From the NCBI GenBank assembly GCA_016786885.1, contig JAEUVO010000065.1:62001-126000 (forward strand): DNA of 64,000 nucleotides, given 5' to 3'. Made by a program: the position numbers and the translations under genes. Shown here piece by piece: positions 25,587-33,462 of this stretch; within the stretch, counting starts at the first letter, position 1, and the number at the start of each line of letters is the position of its first letter. The notes under the pieces are model-generated. The model ran no database searches. It had not been told where the DNA came from and saw only the letters and a list, made by a program, of their open reading frames with translations. Origin of the DNA: Chitinophagaceae bacterium (GTDB taxonomy: Bacteria > Bacteroidota > Bacteroidia > Chitinophagales > Chitinophagaceae).

Positions 25587-28262
25587 CTACAGGGAAGCCA
25601 GGCTTTCCTCGATCACTTTGATCTTTGCTTCTGCATCTGCCTTTTTCTTTCTTTCAACTTCGATAACTTCTGGTTTGGCATTCTGCACAAAACGTTCATT
25701 GCCCAGTTTTTTTTCAACTGATACCAGGAAACCTTTCAGGTAGTCAAGATCTTTTTGTAATTCTTTCCTTTGTGCTGATTTGTCAATCTCATTTTCCAAG
25801 AGCAAAAAGAAAGACCTCTCAGATGATGTAGCTATAATTTCCTTTTTTGAACGCTCCTCAATGTCTTCTCCTGTCGCATGTGGGAAATACTGCAGGTTGG
25901 TTTGTTTTTGTAGTAAATTGAATGCAGACGGTTTTTGGGCATAGAATATTTCTGCTGCACCATTCCCCATAAATTTTATTTTTTCAATATTTTTTATATT
26001 GTTTTTAGTTCTTGTATCTCGAATTGCAGTTATATCTGCCTTTAATATTTTACCATTCTCCAATATATCCTGCTCGAATTTATAAACTTTTGGAAATAGG
26101 CTACAAGTTAAATCGTCACTTTCCTTCCTCTCTTTCAACTGGTGATAAATATCCTCCGTAATAAAAGGCATGAATGGATGCAGCAACTGCATCAGTTCTT
26201 CAAAGAAGTCTACTGTTCTTTCATATATAGTTTTATCAATTAGTTGTTCAAAACCCGGTTTTACCCATTCCAGGTACCAACTGCAGAAATCATCCCAGAT
26301 CAGTGAATAGATTGTTTTTAATGCTTCGCTTAATCTGAACTCTTTAAATTGTATTTCTAATTCAATCTTAACTTCATTAAGGCGGTTTTCAAACCAATTA
26401 ACCGCAAAGTTCTCTTTTGCATTTGGCGTTTCGCCTTCTGCCTGTCTCCCTTCCCACATCTTCACCAGCTTCAGCGCATTCCAGATTTTATTAATAAAGA
26501 ATTTGCCCTGCTCATTACCAGCTGGATCCCACATCAGGTCATTACCGGCCGGAGAAGAGATCATTATACCAAATCTTACTGCATCAGCTCCATCCTTATC
26601 GATCATTTCCAGCAGGTCGGGTGAGTTACCCAGTTGCTTGCTCATTTTTCTTCCCTGCTTGTCTCTAACCATCCCGGTGAAGTAAACATCCCTGAATGGT
26701 TTTTCTTTTTTGTATTCGTAGCCGGCCATTATCATTCTTGCTACCCAAAAGAAGATGATATCCTGCCCGGTTACCAATGTAGTAGAGGGGTAATAGTAGT
26801 TTACCTCTTTGTTGCCAGGATCACTGATGCCTTTAAATACTTCCATCGGCCATAGCCAACTGCTGAACCAGGTATCAAGTACATCTTCGTCTTGCGTCAG
26901 GGTTAAATTTTTTGTAGCCGGTTGTTGTTTATGTAATGTTTCAAGGCTTTCTGCCACATATACATTTCCTTCTTCATCATACCAGGCTGGTATACGTTGT
27001 CCCCACCAAAGCTGGCGGCTTATGCACCAGTCTTTAATGTTTTCCAACCAGTGTCTGTAAGTGTTTTTAAGTTTTGCAGGATGAAATGCAATAGTATCAT
27101 TCATTACATTTTCCAGAATTTCCGGATTTCTTTCCAGGAATTCTTTCATATTTAAAAACCACTGCAGTGAAAGCTTATTTTCAATCACTGCTCCCGTACG
27201 TTCACTGGTGCCTACTTGTCCTTTATAATCTTCGGTCTTTTCTAATTGCCCAAGTGTGGCGATATCTTCGGCCAAAATTTTGCGGAGTGCAAAACGATCA
27301 ATACCCACATATGATAAAACCTGTTCAGAGGGATTGTCCACTAGTAGCTCCTCTATACTGAATTTTCCGGTTGCGTCTAACGTATCAATTGACCTGAGCT
27401 GGTGTTTAGCTCCCAGCATATTATCATTCTTATCATGCGCCGGAGTGACCTTTAATGCACCAGTACCAAATTCGGTAGTTACATAGTCATCAGCAATGAT
27501 GGGAATTTTCCTGTTGATGATAGGAACGATTACTTCTTTGCCCACCAAATGAGTGTATCGCTCATCATCGGGGTTTACAAAAATCGCCACATCACCCAGT
27601 ATAGTTTCGGGCCTGGTTGTAGCAACCGTGATTCCCCCACTACCGTCGGTTAGCTTATAGGTTACGAAATAAAGTTTAGAATCAACTTCTTTGAATATTA
27701 CTTCTTCGTCGCTCAGTGCCGTCTGGCTTACGGGGTCCCAGTTTACCATTCTTTTGCCCCGGTATATAAGCCCTTTGTTATATAAGTCAGTAAAAGTTTT
27801 AATTACAGCATTATAATAACTGTCATCCATCGTAAAGGACGTTCGGTTCCAGTCGAGGCTGCAGCCTAATTTTTTTAGTTGTTGCAGGATGATGCCACCA
27901 TATTTTTCTTTCCATTCCCAGGCATATTTCAAAAAGTCTTCCCGGCTCAGTGATGATTTTGCAATTCCTCTTTCACGAAGCATCTGTACCACTTTGGCTT
28001 CGGTAGCAATGGAGGCATGATCGGTACCCGGAACCCAACAGGCATTTTTCCCCTCCATTCTTGCACGACGTACTAAAATATCCTGTATGGTATTATTGAG
28101 GCAATGGCCCATATGCAACACCCCTGTTACATTGGGAGGTGGTATTACCACGGTATAAGGCTCACGGCCATCCGGTTCACTATGAAAGTATTTTTTATCC
28201 AGCCAATGCTGGTACCATTTCTGTTCGGCAGCACTGTGATCAAAATTCTTGCTCAATTCCAT
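25587..28262 (-). CDS. valS: valyl-tRNA synthetase
   Basis: An 891-residue class I synthetase from the ATG at 28262; an in-frame ATG at 28301 would add 13 residues without family support. Signature motifs are PPPNVTGVLHMGH (HIGH equivalent), the editing-domain TTRPETILGD, WYDEEGNVYV in the zinc-less insertion region, and KMSKQLGNSPDLLE (KMSKS equivalent). The C-terminal coiled-coil arm (LQKDLDYLKGFLVSVEKKLGN...) is present. Length is standard. Two tRNA-Val genes lie within 4.5 kb, which may be chance. Confidence 0.97.
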   Translation of the reverse strand: MELSKNFDHSAAEQKWYQHWLDKKYFHSEPDGREPYTVVIPPPNVTGVLHMGHCLNNTIQDILVRRARMEGKNACWVPGTDHASIATEAKVVQMLRERGIAKSSLSREDFLKYAWEWKEKYGGIILQQLKKLGCSLDWNRTSFTMDDSYYNAVIKTFTDLYNKGLIYRGKRMVNWDPVSQTALSDEEVIFKEVDSKLYFVTYKLTDGSGGITVATTRPETILGDVAIFVNPDDERYTHLVGKEVIVPIINRKIPIIADDYVTTEFGTGALKVTPAHDKNDNMLGAKHQLRSIDTLDATGKFSIEELLVDNPSEQVLSYVGIDRFALRKILAEDIATLGQLEKTEDYKGQVGTSERTGAVIENKLSLQWFLNMKEFLERNPEILENVMNDTIAFHPAKLKNTYRHWLENIKDWCISRQLWWGQRIPAWYDEEGNVYVAESLETLHKQQPATKNLTLTQDEDVLDTWFSSWLWPMEVFKGISDPGNKEVNYYYPSTTLVTGQDIIFFWVARMIMAGYEYKKEKPFRDVYFTGMVRDKQGRKMSKQLGNSPDLLEMIDKDGADAVRFGIMISSPAGNDLMWDPAGNEQGKFFINKIWNALKLVKMWEGRQAEGETPNAKENFAVNWFENRLNEVKIELEIQFKEFRLSEALKTIYSLIWDDFCSWYLEWVKPGFEQLIDKTIYERTVDFFEELMQLLHPFMPFITEDIYHQLKERKESDDLTCSLFPKVYKFEQDILENGKILKADITAIRDTRTKNNIKNIEKIKFMGNGAAEIFYAQKPSAFNLLQKQTNLQYFPHATGEDIEERSKKEIIATSSERSFFLLLENEIDKSAQRKELQKDLDYLKGFLVSVEKKLGNERFVQNAKPEVIEVERKKKADAEAKIKVIEESLASL

Positions 28263-28326
28263 ACTACGGCTTACAGTTTTAGATGATGTAACCTGTACCA
28301 ATGGTTACGCTGTGCATGTAAGGCCG

Positions 28327-28334
28327 CAAATTTA
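28327..28334 (-). promoter_or_regulatory. -7 promoter box of valS
   Basis: The minus strand reads TAAATTTG, a perfect TAnnTTTG match 65 nt upstream of the valS ATG at 28262, leaving a leader of about 55-60 nt. No T-box is expected or seen. Confidence 0.45.
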
Positions 28335-28387
28335 CCGGGTTTTAAGTAGAAATGGAAACGATGAAAAGGAGGTACATGGATAGTATC

Positions 28388-28813
28388 TTATTCAGAAGGG
28401 GGTAAGTTTCTCCTTATTTCCTCACAGATATAATATTCACCCCGGTGCACTGCCAGTATACCCTCATTGATTTCTTCCATCGGTGAGGTCTTGGTCAGGA
28501 AGCCACGGGCACCTAGTTCCATCATCCGGGTAGCATATTTAGGCTGGTTATGTACAGAAAGACCAATGATCCTTGCCTGTGGCATTGTTTCTATTATACG
28601 CCTGGTGATATCAAATCCGTTTATCGGGGACATATTGATATCTATCAGCATAATATCAGGCCGGAGCAATTGTAACTGCTCTAAGGCTGTATTTCCATTA
28701 TCACAATCTGCAACAACATGAAACCGGGGATTATTTTCCAGTAACATTTTCCAGGATTCACGGACCAATTGGTGATCATCAACCAACATGATACGGATAG
28801 GTTCATTACTCAT
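28388..28813 (-). CDS. stand-alone receiver-domain response regulator
   Basis: A 141-residue NarL-like receiver with the acidic pocket LVDDH, phospho-acceptor Asp in LIDINMSPINGFD, Thr/Ser switch region GLSVHNQ and Lys in FLTKTSPMEE. It ends at EEIRRNLPPSE with no DNA-binding domain. The 53 bp before the valS promoter cannot encode one in any frame, so this is a genuinely short protein or an old truncation. No kinase gene is adjacent; an orphan kinase is encoded at 10.4-12.3 kb. It could act as a phosphate sink or through protein contacts. Confidence 0.85.
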   Translation of the reverse strand: MSNEPIRIMLVDDHQLVRESWKMLLENNPRFHVVADCDNGNTALEQLQLLRPDIMLIDINMSPINGFDITRRIIETMPQARIIGLSVHNQPKYATRMMELGARGFLTKTSPMEEINEGILAVHRGEYYICEEIRRNLPPSE

Positions 28814-29019
28814 AAATGACAAGTTAATTTGCGTCTTTATCTAGGCTTATATGCCCGGCTTTGAGATAAAGAATTTTACACAAAAACAGGTCGTCCATAG
28901 TATCAGGAATAAAAGGTTCAAATAGGAAGTGGAAGTACAGAGGATTCAGTATAGGTTTGTATTTGAAATGTTTGTAAATCAATTATTTTATATAAACAGT
29001 AAAAATACTGAAAATTAAA

Positions 29020-29031
29020 AGTAATATTACT
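29020..29031. promoter_or_regulatory. palindromic site AGTAATATTACT, copy 1
   Basis: A perfect 12-bp palindrome upstream of the esterase gene. An identical copy starts 26 bp further on (29046) and a degenerate AGTATTACT lies at 29199, directly before the start codon. Repeated palindromes of this size are typical of dimeric repressor sites; the regulator is unknown. Confidence 0.55.
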
Positions 29032-29045
29032 TTGTTAATATACCA

Positions 29046-29057
29046 AGTAATATTACT
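29046..29057. promoter_or_regulatory. palindromic site AGTAATATTACT, copy 2
   Basis: A second perfect copy, spaced 26 bp centre to centre from the first, on the upstream side of the probable esterase promoter. Confidence 0.55.
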
Positions 29058-29104
29058 GAAAAATTATATCGTATAATTACGATTGCCTCATTGACTGCTA
29101 AAAT

Positions 29105-29123
29105 GATCTGCAGGTTGCAGATC
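29105..29123. promoter_or_regulatory. inverted repeat GATCTGCA-ggt-TGCAGATC
   Basis: Perfect 8-bp arms around a 3-nt spacer, 36 nt before the probable -7 box. It could be an operator or, if transcribed, a hairpin; no T-run follows. Confidence 0.55.
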
Positions 29124-29208
29124 TGCCCAGATTTTGAAACGAATGTCAAAAAAGAGTTTCACTTTTGCCGTTTCTGATCACTCTCACTTAAAATGTAAAG
29201 TATTACTG

Positions 29209-29940
29209 ATGAAAAAAGAACTGAATTCCTGGTATAGCCCTTCCTTAAATAAAGAAATGCCGATCGCTACGTATGGTGACTATGGTTTTGCCTTGCTGCT
29301 GGTACCAACGGCAGCAGCTGATTATTTAGAATATGAGCGATTTCAGCTGATGCACCATATTGCCCCATTTATAAATGAGGGTAAGGTAAAAGTCTTTTCT
29401 ATTGACAGTATCAACAACGAAAGCTGGTTGAACAACCATATGGATCCCCGGCATAAATCTATCCGTCACCAGCAGTGGAATGATTATGTGTTTAATGAGG
29501 TGGTGCCTTTTATTCGTCATAATACCAGCCATGATACTCCAATTATTACCTGTGGTGCATCTTTCGGTGCTTTGCACAGTATGAACCTGTTTTTAAAGAG
29601 GCCTGATATCATTAATGGGGTAATAGCTATGAGCGGTGTGTATGATCTTACTGAATACACCAAGGGCCATTATGATGATGATGTATATTATAACAGCCCG
29701 ATGCATTTTATGCCTAACCTTACTGATCATTCGGTGCTGGAACAAATAAGAAGAAGTAAGAATATCCATATTGTTACCGGAAGCGGATCTTATGAAGACC
29801 CTTCGAGTAGTGGAAAATTTGCTAAAATACTATATGACAAAGGCATCTGGTATGAGCTGGATGTTTGGGGAGAAGAATGGCCACACGACTGGGATACATG
29901 GAGGTCGATGCTTCCACATTACCTGGGCAGTAAATTTTGA
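29209..29940 (+). CDS. esterase-family alpha/beta hydrolase
   Basis: A 243-residue protein of the putative esterase (esterase D-like) family. The nucleophile motif is ITCGASFGALHS (GxSxG), followed by a NGVIAMSGVYDL strand-helix unit. Asp is probably in GSGSYEDPS, and the catalytic His is in EWPHDWDTW. There is no signal peptide from the chosen ATG at 29209; an upstream in-frame ATG at 29134 lies ahead of the likely promoter box. Homologues hydrolyse acyl esters; the substrate cannot be read from sequence. The 3' end overlaps convergent aat by 22 bp, and the upstream palindromes suggest specific regulation. Confidence 0.85.
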   Translation: MKKELNSWYSPSLNKEMPIATYGDYGFALLLVPTAAADYLEYERFQLMHHIAPFINEGKVKVFSIDSINNESWLNNHMDPRHKSIRHQQWNDYVFNEVVPFIRHNTSHDTPIITCGASFGALHSMNLFLKRPDIINGVIAMSGVYDLTEYTKGHYDDDVYYNSPMHFMPNLTDHSVLEQIRRSKNIHIVTGSGSYEDPSSSGKFAKILYDKGIWYELDVWGEEWPHDWDTWRSMLPHYLGSKF

Positions 29941-30569
29941 AGAAGCTGAATAAACTCTTTTCTCGGGATCATCCTGGCCCCAAAACTTTCAAGGTACTCT
30001 GTATAGACCTGGCAGTCTATTAACAGAATACCTTCTTCTTTTAATAACTGTATATACCTGGTAAAAGCAAACCGTGATGCATTGCTACGGTTACTAAACA
30101 TACTTTCACCAAAAAAAACTTTTCCTAACCGGATGCCATATAGTCCGCCCACTAATTCATCATCTTTCCATACTTCGGCGCTATGTGCAAAGCTCAATTC
30201 ATGCATCTTGCAGTAAGCTTCTTCCACTTCATCCGTTATCCAGGTACCTTCCTGACCGGGTCTTTTTGTTTCTTTACAATTACGGATGACTTGTTTAAAA
30301 ACTTTGTTGACTGTAAAATCAAATTCGTTTCGCTTCAGTAATGGCTTTATATTCTTACTCACTTTCAGTTCATCAGGAAATAAGACAAACCTGGGATCAG
30401 GGCTCCACCAGAGAATATGCTCCCTTTCATACCAGGGAAATATGCCGCTTTGGTAGGCGAGCAGGAGTCTTTCAACTGATAGGTCGCCGCCCATTGCCAG
30501 CAGACCATCAGGTTCTGATAAATGAACTGGAGGAAAAACAAGTTCTTTATCAAGTGCAAAAATGGCCAT
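29919..30569 (-). CDS. aat: leucyl/phenylalanyl-tRNA-protein transferase
   Basis: A 216-residue Aat transferase, which adds Leu or Phe to proteins with N-terminal Arg or Lys, making them substrates for ClpAP. Motifs are the N-terminal FPPVHLSEPDGLLAMGG, GIFPWYEREHILWWSPDPRF, SFAHSAEVW and GGLYGIRLGKVFFGESMFS. The length is usual. It lies 17 bp downstream of clpS on the same strand, so the transferase and the adaptor that reads its product are co-transcribed. Confidence 0.96.
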   Translation of the reverse strand: MAIFALDKELVFPPVHLSEPDGLLAMGGDLSVERLLLAYQSGIFPWYEREHILWWSPDPRFVLFPDELKVSKNIKPLLKRNEFDFTVNKVFKQVIRNCKETKRPGQEGTWITDEVEEAYCKMHELSFAHSAEVWKDDELVGGLYGIRLGKVFFGESMFSNRSNASRFAFTRYIQLLKEEGILLIDCQVYTEYLESFGARMIPRKEFIQLLQNLLPR

Positions 30570-30586
30570 GAATTATTGATGGAAAA

Positions 30587-30889
30587 TTAGCCCGCAATCA
30601 CTTCAATGGTAGCATTGATTCCTCTTTCGGTGATAGCATCACATTGTGGTTTCAGGTCGTCGTATGTTCCGTTTTTTACCGCATACTTTCCCCTGAAGTG
30701 TATAATATAAGAGCATTGTTCGGCCTGCTCATGTGAGTGCCCGCAAACATGCATCAATGTCTCAATCACCCATTCAAATGTATTTACCTCGTCATTCCAG
30801 ACAACCAGGTGGCAGGGGTCTTCAGTCATGGTCAGCACATCTGTTTCTTCCAGGCTATCTGTTTGTATATCGTTCTTGGGATTCAGCAT
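30587..30889 (-). CDS. clpS: ATP-dependent Clp protease adaptor ClpS
   Basis: A 100-residue adaptor that binds N-terminal Leu, Phe, Trp or Tyr and delivers the protein to the Clp protease. The core motif VVWNDEVNTFEWVIETLMHVCGHS contains the Asn-Asp pair and the ligand-binding surface, followed by EQAEQCSYIIHFRGKYAVKNG. The N-terminus (about 25 residues) is longer and acidic. The ATG at 30889 is chosen; an in-frame TTG three codons upstream overlaps the promoter box. It is first in the clpS-aat unit. Confidence 0.95.
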   Translation of the reverse strand: MLNPKNDIQTDSLEETDVLTMTEDPCHLVVWNDEVNTFEWVIETLMHVCGHSHEQAEQCSYIIHFRGKYAVKNGTYDDLKPQCDAITERGINATIEVIAG

Positions 30890-30895
30890 CAGGTG

Positions 30896-30903
30896 CAAAA
30901 GTA
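30896..30903 (-). promoter_or_regulatory. -7 promoter box of clpS-aat
   Basis: The minus strand reads TACTTTTG (perfect TAnnTTTG), 6 nt before the clpS ATG at 30889. Confidence 0.55.
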
Positions 30904-30974
30904 AAAATTATTGTGAGATATTGATAATAGTCTGTCTGGAGTAAATTTTTGTAATTTTAATTCAAATCAAGAAT

Positions 30975-31361
30975 ATGGAAAGAGTAATTGGGCTGGGTGG
31001 TCCGTTCATAAAAGCAAACGATCCCAAAGGGCTGGCAAACTGGTATGAAAAACACTTAGGTATATCCTTTGGAGGAAGTACTTATACTGTTTGGCCCTTT
31101 TCAAATAAAGACGGTTCTAAAAAAGAAGGATACAATGTATTCTCCTTTTTTAAAAATGACAGTGATTATTTTACTCCAAGTGATAAGTCAGTGATGATCA
31201 ATTTTATTGTCAAGGATCTTTTCGCATTGCTTTCTGTATTAAAAGAGGAAGGGGTAACAATTGTTGGAGAACCGATGGATGAAGAATATGGGAAATTTGG
31301 CTGGATACTGGACCCGGAGGGAAACAAAATAGAATTGTGGCAACCTCCGCAAAGCCAATAA
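30975..31361 (+). CDS. VOC (glyoxalase/bleomycin-resistance) family protein
   Basis: A 128-residue protein with the paired beta-alpha-beta3 modules of the vicinal oxygen chelate superfamily: FIKANDPKGLANWYEKHLGI at the start, and IVGEPMDEEYGKFGWILDPEGNKIELWQPP at the end, where the Glu in IELW is the usual metal ligand. It is a cytosolic single-domain protein; a dimer would be needed to form sites. Substrate unknown. It ends beside a tRNA-Val terminator. Confidence 0.88.
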   Translation: MERVIGLGGPFIKANDPKGLANWYEKHLGISFGGSTYTVWPFSNKDGSKKEGYNVFSFFKNDSDYFTPSDKSVMINFIVKDLFALLSVLKEEGVTIVGEPMDEEYGKFGWILDPEGNKIELWQPPQSQ

Positions 31362-31384
31362 AAAAGCCCGGGAAACCGGGCCTT
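31361..31384 (-). terminator. terminator of tRNA-Val(TAC)
   Basis: On the minus strand GCCCGG-tttc-CCGGGC is followed by TTTTTT directly downstream of the tRNA. It also touches the stop codon of the convergent VOC gene. Confidence 0.8.
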
Positions 31385-31461
31385 GGTGGGAGTTGACGGG
31401 ATCGAACCGCCGACCCTCTGCTTGTAAGGCAGATGCTCTGAACCAGCTGAGCTAAACTCCC
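31384..31461 (-). tRNA. tRNA-Val (anticodon TAC), CCA encoded
   Basis: Cloverleaf with acceptor GGGAGTT/AACTCCC, D-arm TAGCTCAGCTGGTT, anticodon loop CTTACAA (anticodon TAC), T-arm GGTTCGATCC, discriminator A and an encoded CCA. It decodes GUA (and, by wobble, other Val codons). Confidence 0.95.
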
Positions 31462-31541
31462 TTTTTGCGGACGGCAAAGATAGGGGTGTGGCGCTTTTCA
31501 GACAAAATATTTTTTGCCTATTTTCAGGGCAAATTGATTGT

Positions 31542-32093
31542 ATGGCAACTACTTACTGTGAATTTGTTCAAAAGGCCGGAAAGGATACTGTTCACAGGCA
31601 TTATCATGATAATGAGTATGGTTTTCCTATTGAGGATGACAACCTGCTTTTCGCAAGGTTAATACTTGAAATAAACCAGGCTGGTCTGAGTTGGGAGACG
31701 ATCCTGAAAAAGAAAGATAACTTCTTTAAAGCCTTTGATGATTTCAGCATTGATAAAGTGGCCCGTTACACAGATAAGAAAAAAGAAAAGCTGATGCAGG
31801 ATGCCGGTATTATCCGAAACCGGCTGAAGATTGAGGCCGCGGTGCACAATGCAAAAGCCATAAAACTTATTCAGAAGGAAGAAGGGTCATTCAAAAAATG
31901 GCTGGATAAACATCATCCCAAAACCAAAGAGGAGTGGGTGAAATTATTTAAAACAACATTTCGCTTCACCGGCGGAGAAATTGTAAATGAATTTTTAATG
32001 AGTGCCGGTTACCTCCCCGGTGCACATATAGACAGTTGCCCTGTCTATAAAAGAGTGATGAAGCTGAAACCTAAATGGGCAGCTAAAAAATAA
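31542..32093 (+). CDS. tag: DNA-3-methyladenine glycosylase I
   Basis: A 183-residue HhH-type base-excision enzyme that removes 3-methyladenine. It has the Tag signatures: Cys near the N-terminus (YCEFV), YHDNEYGFPI, QAGLSWETILKK (active-site Glu), DAGIIRNRLKIEA, FTGGEIVNEFLMSAG and the C-terminal HIDSCPVYKR. Cys, two His and Cys thus complete the zinc site. The start at 31542 is chosen because the upstream 18 in-frame residues lie in the tRNA leader region and are not family-like. Confidence 0.94.
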   Translation: MATTYCEFVQKAGKDTVHRHYHDNEYGFPIEDDNLLFARLILEINQAGLSWETILKKKDNFFKAFDDFSIDKVARYTDKKKEKLMQDAGIIRNRLKIEAAVHNAKAIKLIQKEEGSFKKWLDKHHPKTKEEWVKLFKTTFRFTGGEIVNEFLMSAGYLPGAHIDSCPVYKRVMKLKPKWAAKK

Positions 32094-32094
32094 T

Positions 32095-32385
32095 TTAGTT
32101 GGGGTTTACTTCCGGCAACCGGTAATGTTGTCCATCAAGTACAAATAATTCATCGATCTCAAAAGTCCAGAATTTGAAGAGAGGAGATTTTTGCAATAAT
32201 ATTTCAACTTCATTTTTATCTTCTGCATTCAGTGTAATCCAGGAGCGTTGCGTCTCCATGCTGACAGCATAATGATCGATAGTTCCTTTATTGATCAGGA
32301 AGTTGATATATGTTCTATGGGATGGCACCAGGTCCATGAATTCATCACTCATTTCAAAACGTATGGTAACCTGGTACTTCTGCAT
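32095..32385 (-). CDS. small alpha/beta (ferredoxin-like fold) protein, muconolactone isomerase- or YciI-like
   Basis: A 96-residue protein starting at MQKYQVTIRF (32385); a longer in-frame form with 31 more residues is less likely. The pattern is beta-alpha-beta-beta-alpha-beta: YQVTIRFEM, a helix ending HRTYINFLINKG, the strand HYAVSMETQRSWITL, the helix NEVEILLQKSPL and FWTFEIDELFVLDG. This resembles muconolactone isomerase/YciI-like dimeric barrels. It is convergent with tag, with a 1-bp gap. Function unknown. Confidence 0.72.
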   Translation of the reverse strand: MQKYQVTIRFEMSDEFMDLVPSHRTYINFLINKGTIDHYAVSMETQRSWITLNAEDKNEVEILLQKSPLFKFWTFEIDELFVLDGQHYRLPEVNPN

Positions 32386-32508
32386 CTGTATTAATGACAA
32401 TATAAATGTAGGAAAGTTGCATAGCCGATGGAATGAATGTTGAAAACTCTTAATTTTATCGTTCCAAGACGTTAACACTCCTGGTAGCTATTGAGAGGTT
32501 CAGTTCAT

Positions 32509-32583
32509 GGAACGTTAGCTCAGTTGGTTCAGAGCATTACTTTGACAGAGTAGGGGTCACTGGTTCGAGTCCAGTACGTTCCA
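32509..32583 (+). tRNA. tRNA-Val (anticodon GAC), CCA not encoded
   Basis: Cloverleaf with acceptor GGAACGT/ACGTTCC, D-arm TAGCTCAGTTGGTT, anticodon loop TTGACAG (GAC), T-arm TGGTTCGAGTCCA and discriminator A. The next bases are CATAC, so CCA must be added. It decodes GUC/GUU. Confidence 0.93.
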
Positions 32584-32686
32584 CATACACTTTCTGGTCT
32601 TTCTTGATGACAATCACTGCTCCCGATGACGGGCTTCAGTAATTAATTCCCTGCATTTCATTAAAATTTGTCTAAGAATAGCATGT

Positions 32687-33457
32687 ATGCCATTACCTCA
32701 ATTATGGAGGCGGTTCCTTAGTGAAACTGGTGAGATGAGCCGGTTTACAGGAAGGTTTTTTGTACAGGGATTTAAACCACGTTATGAGTTTTCAGAATTA
32801 TTGCATCAGTGCTTTATTATCGGTTATAAATCGCTGCCGCTTGTTGGGCTAACCGGTTTTATAATGGGCCTGGTGTTAACAATGCAATTGCGGCCTTCCC
32901 TGGTCAGTTATGGTGTAGAAAGCGAATTGCCAATGATGGTGGGTATTGCAGTAGTAAGAGAAATTGGTCCTGTTATTACAGCATTGATTTTTGCAGGTAA
33001 AATAGGCAGCAGTATTGGAGCGGAACTGGGTAGTATGAAAGTTACCGAGCAGATCGATGCTATGGAAGTGAGTGGTACTAATCCTTTTAAATACCTGGTG
33101 GTGACAAGGGTACTGGCTGCTACTTTGATGTTACCCGTTCTGGTGATTTTGAGTGATGCTATTTCACTATTTGGTTCTTTTATAGGAGTGAATATCCGGG
33201 GAGTCACAAGTTTCAATTTATTTTTTAAACAGGTGTTCGATGCTCTTTCTTTTGAAGACTTTATTCCTGCTTTCATCAAATCCTATTTCTTTGGTTTTGC
33301 AGTGGGAATTGTGGGTTGTTTCAAAGGATTTAATTCAAGCAAAGGAACAGAAGGAGTGGGCCGTTCGGCCAATTCTGCAGTAGTCGTGAGTTCGGTCTTG
33401 ATATTCATTCTGGATTTGCTGGCAGTTCAGGTCACAGATATTTTAGGGCTTAATTAA
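32687..33457 (+). CDS. mlaE: MlaE/YrbE-family ABC transporter permease
   Basis: A 256-residue inner-membrane permease of the MCE-type phospholipid transport system. It shows the family pattern: an N-terminal amphipathic segment, several membrane helices, and the conserved blocks LPLVGLTGFIMGLVL, REIGPVITALIFAGKIGSSIGAELGSM (with EQIDAMEVSGTNP) and GCFKGFNSSKGTEGVG. It starts the mlaE-mlaF-mlaD operon, 5 bp before the ATPase gene, and probably moves phospholipid between inner and outer membrane. Confidence 0.94.
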   Translation: MPLPQLWRRFLSETGEMSRFTGRFFVQGFKPRYEFSELLHQCFIIGYKSLPLVGLTGFIMGLVLTMQLRPSLVSYGVESELPMMVGIAVVREIGPVITALIFAGKIGSSIGAELGSMKVTEQIDAMEVSGTNPFKYLVVTRVLAATLMLPVLVILSDAISLFGSFIGVNIRGVTSFNLFFKQVFDALSFEDFIPAFIKSYFFGFAVGIVGCFKGFNSSKGTEGVGRSANSAVVVSSVLIFILDLLAVQVTDILGLN

Positions 33458-33462
33458 TAATT

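Larger units (their letters stand above)
28814..29208. other. AT-rich regulatory region upstream of the esterase gene
   Basis: 395 bp without a gene. It holds three inverted repeats described separately (29020, 29046 and 29105), another small one CAGTA-aaaa-TACTG at 28997-29010, and a likely -7 box CACTTTTG near 29159 with the esterase ATG at 29209. The part nearest 28820 should contain the promoter of the minus-strand receiver gene, but no clear box is seen. Confidence 0.55.

Noticed and set aside
28260..32583. Functional cluster of valS with two tRNA-Val genes
   Set aside because: The genes are on different strands with unrelated genes and terminators in between; there is no shared transcript.
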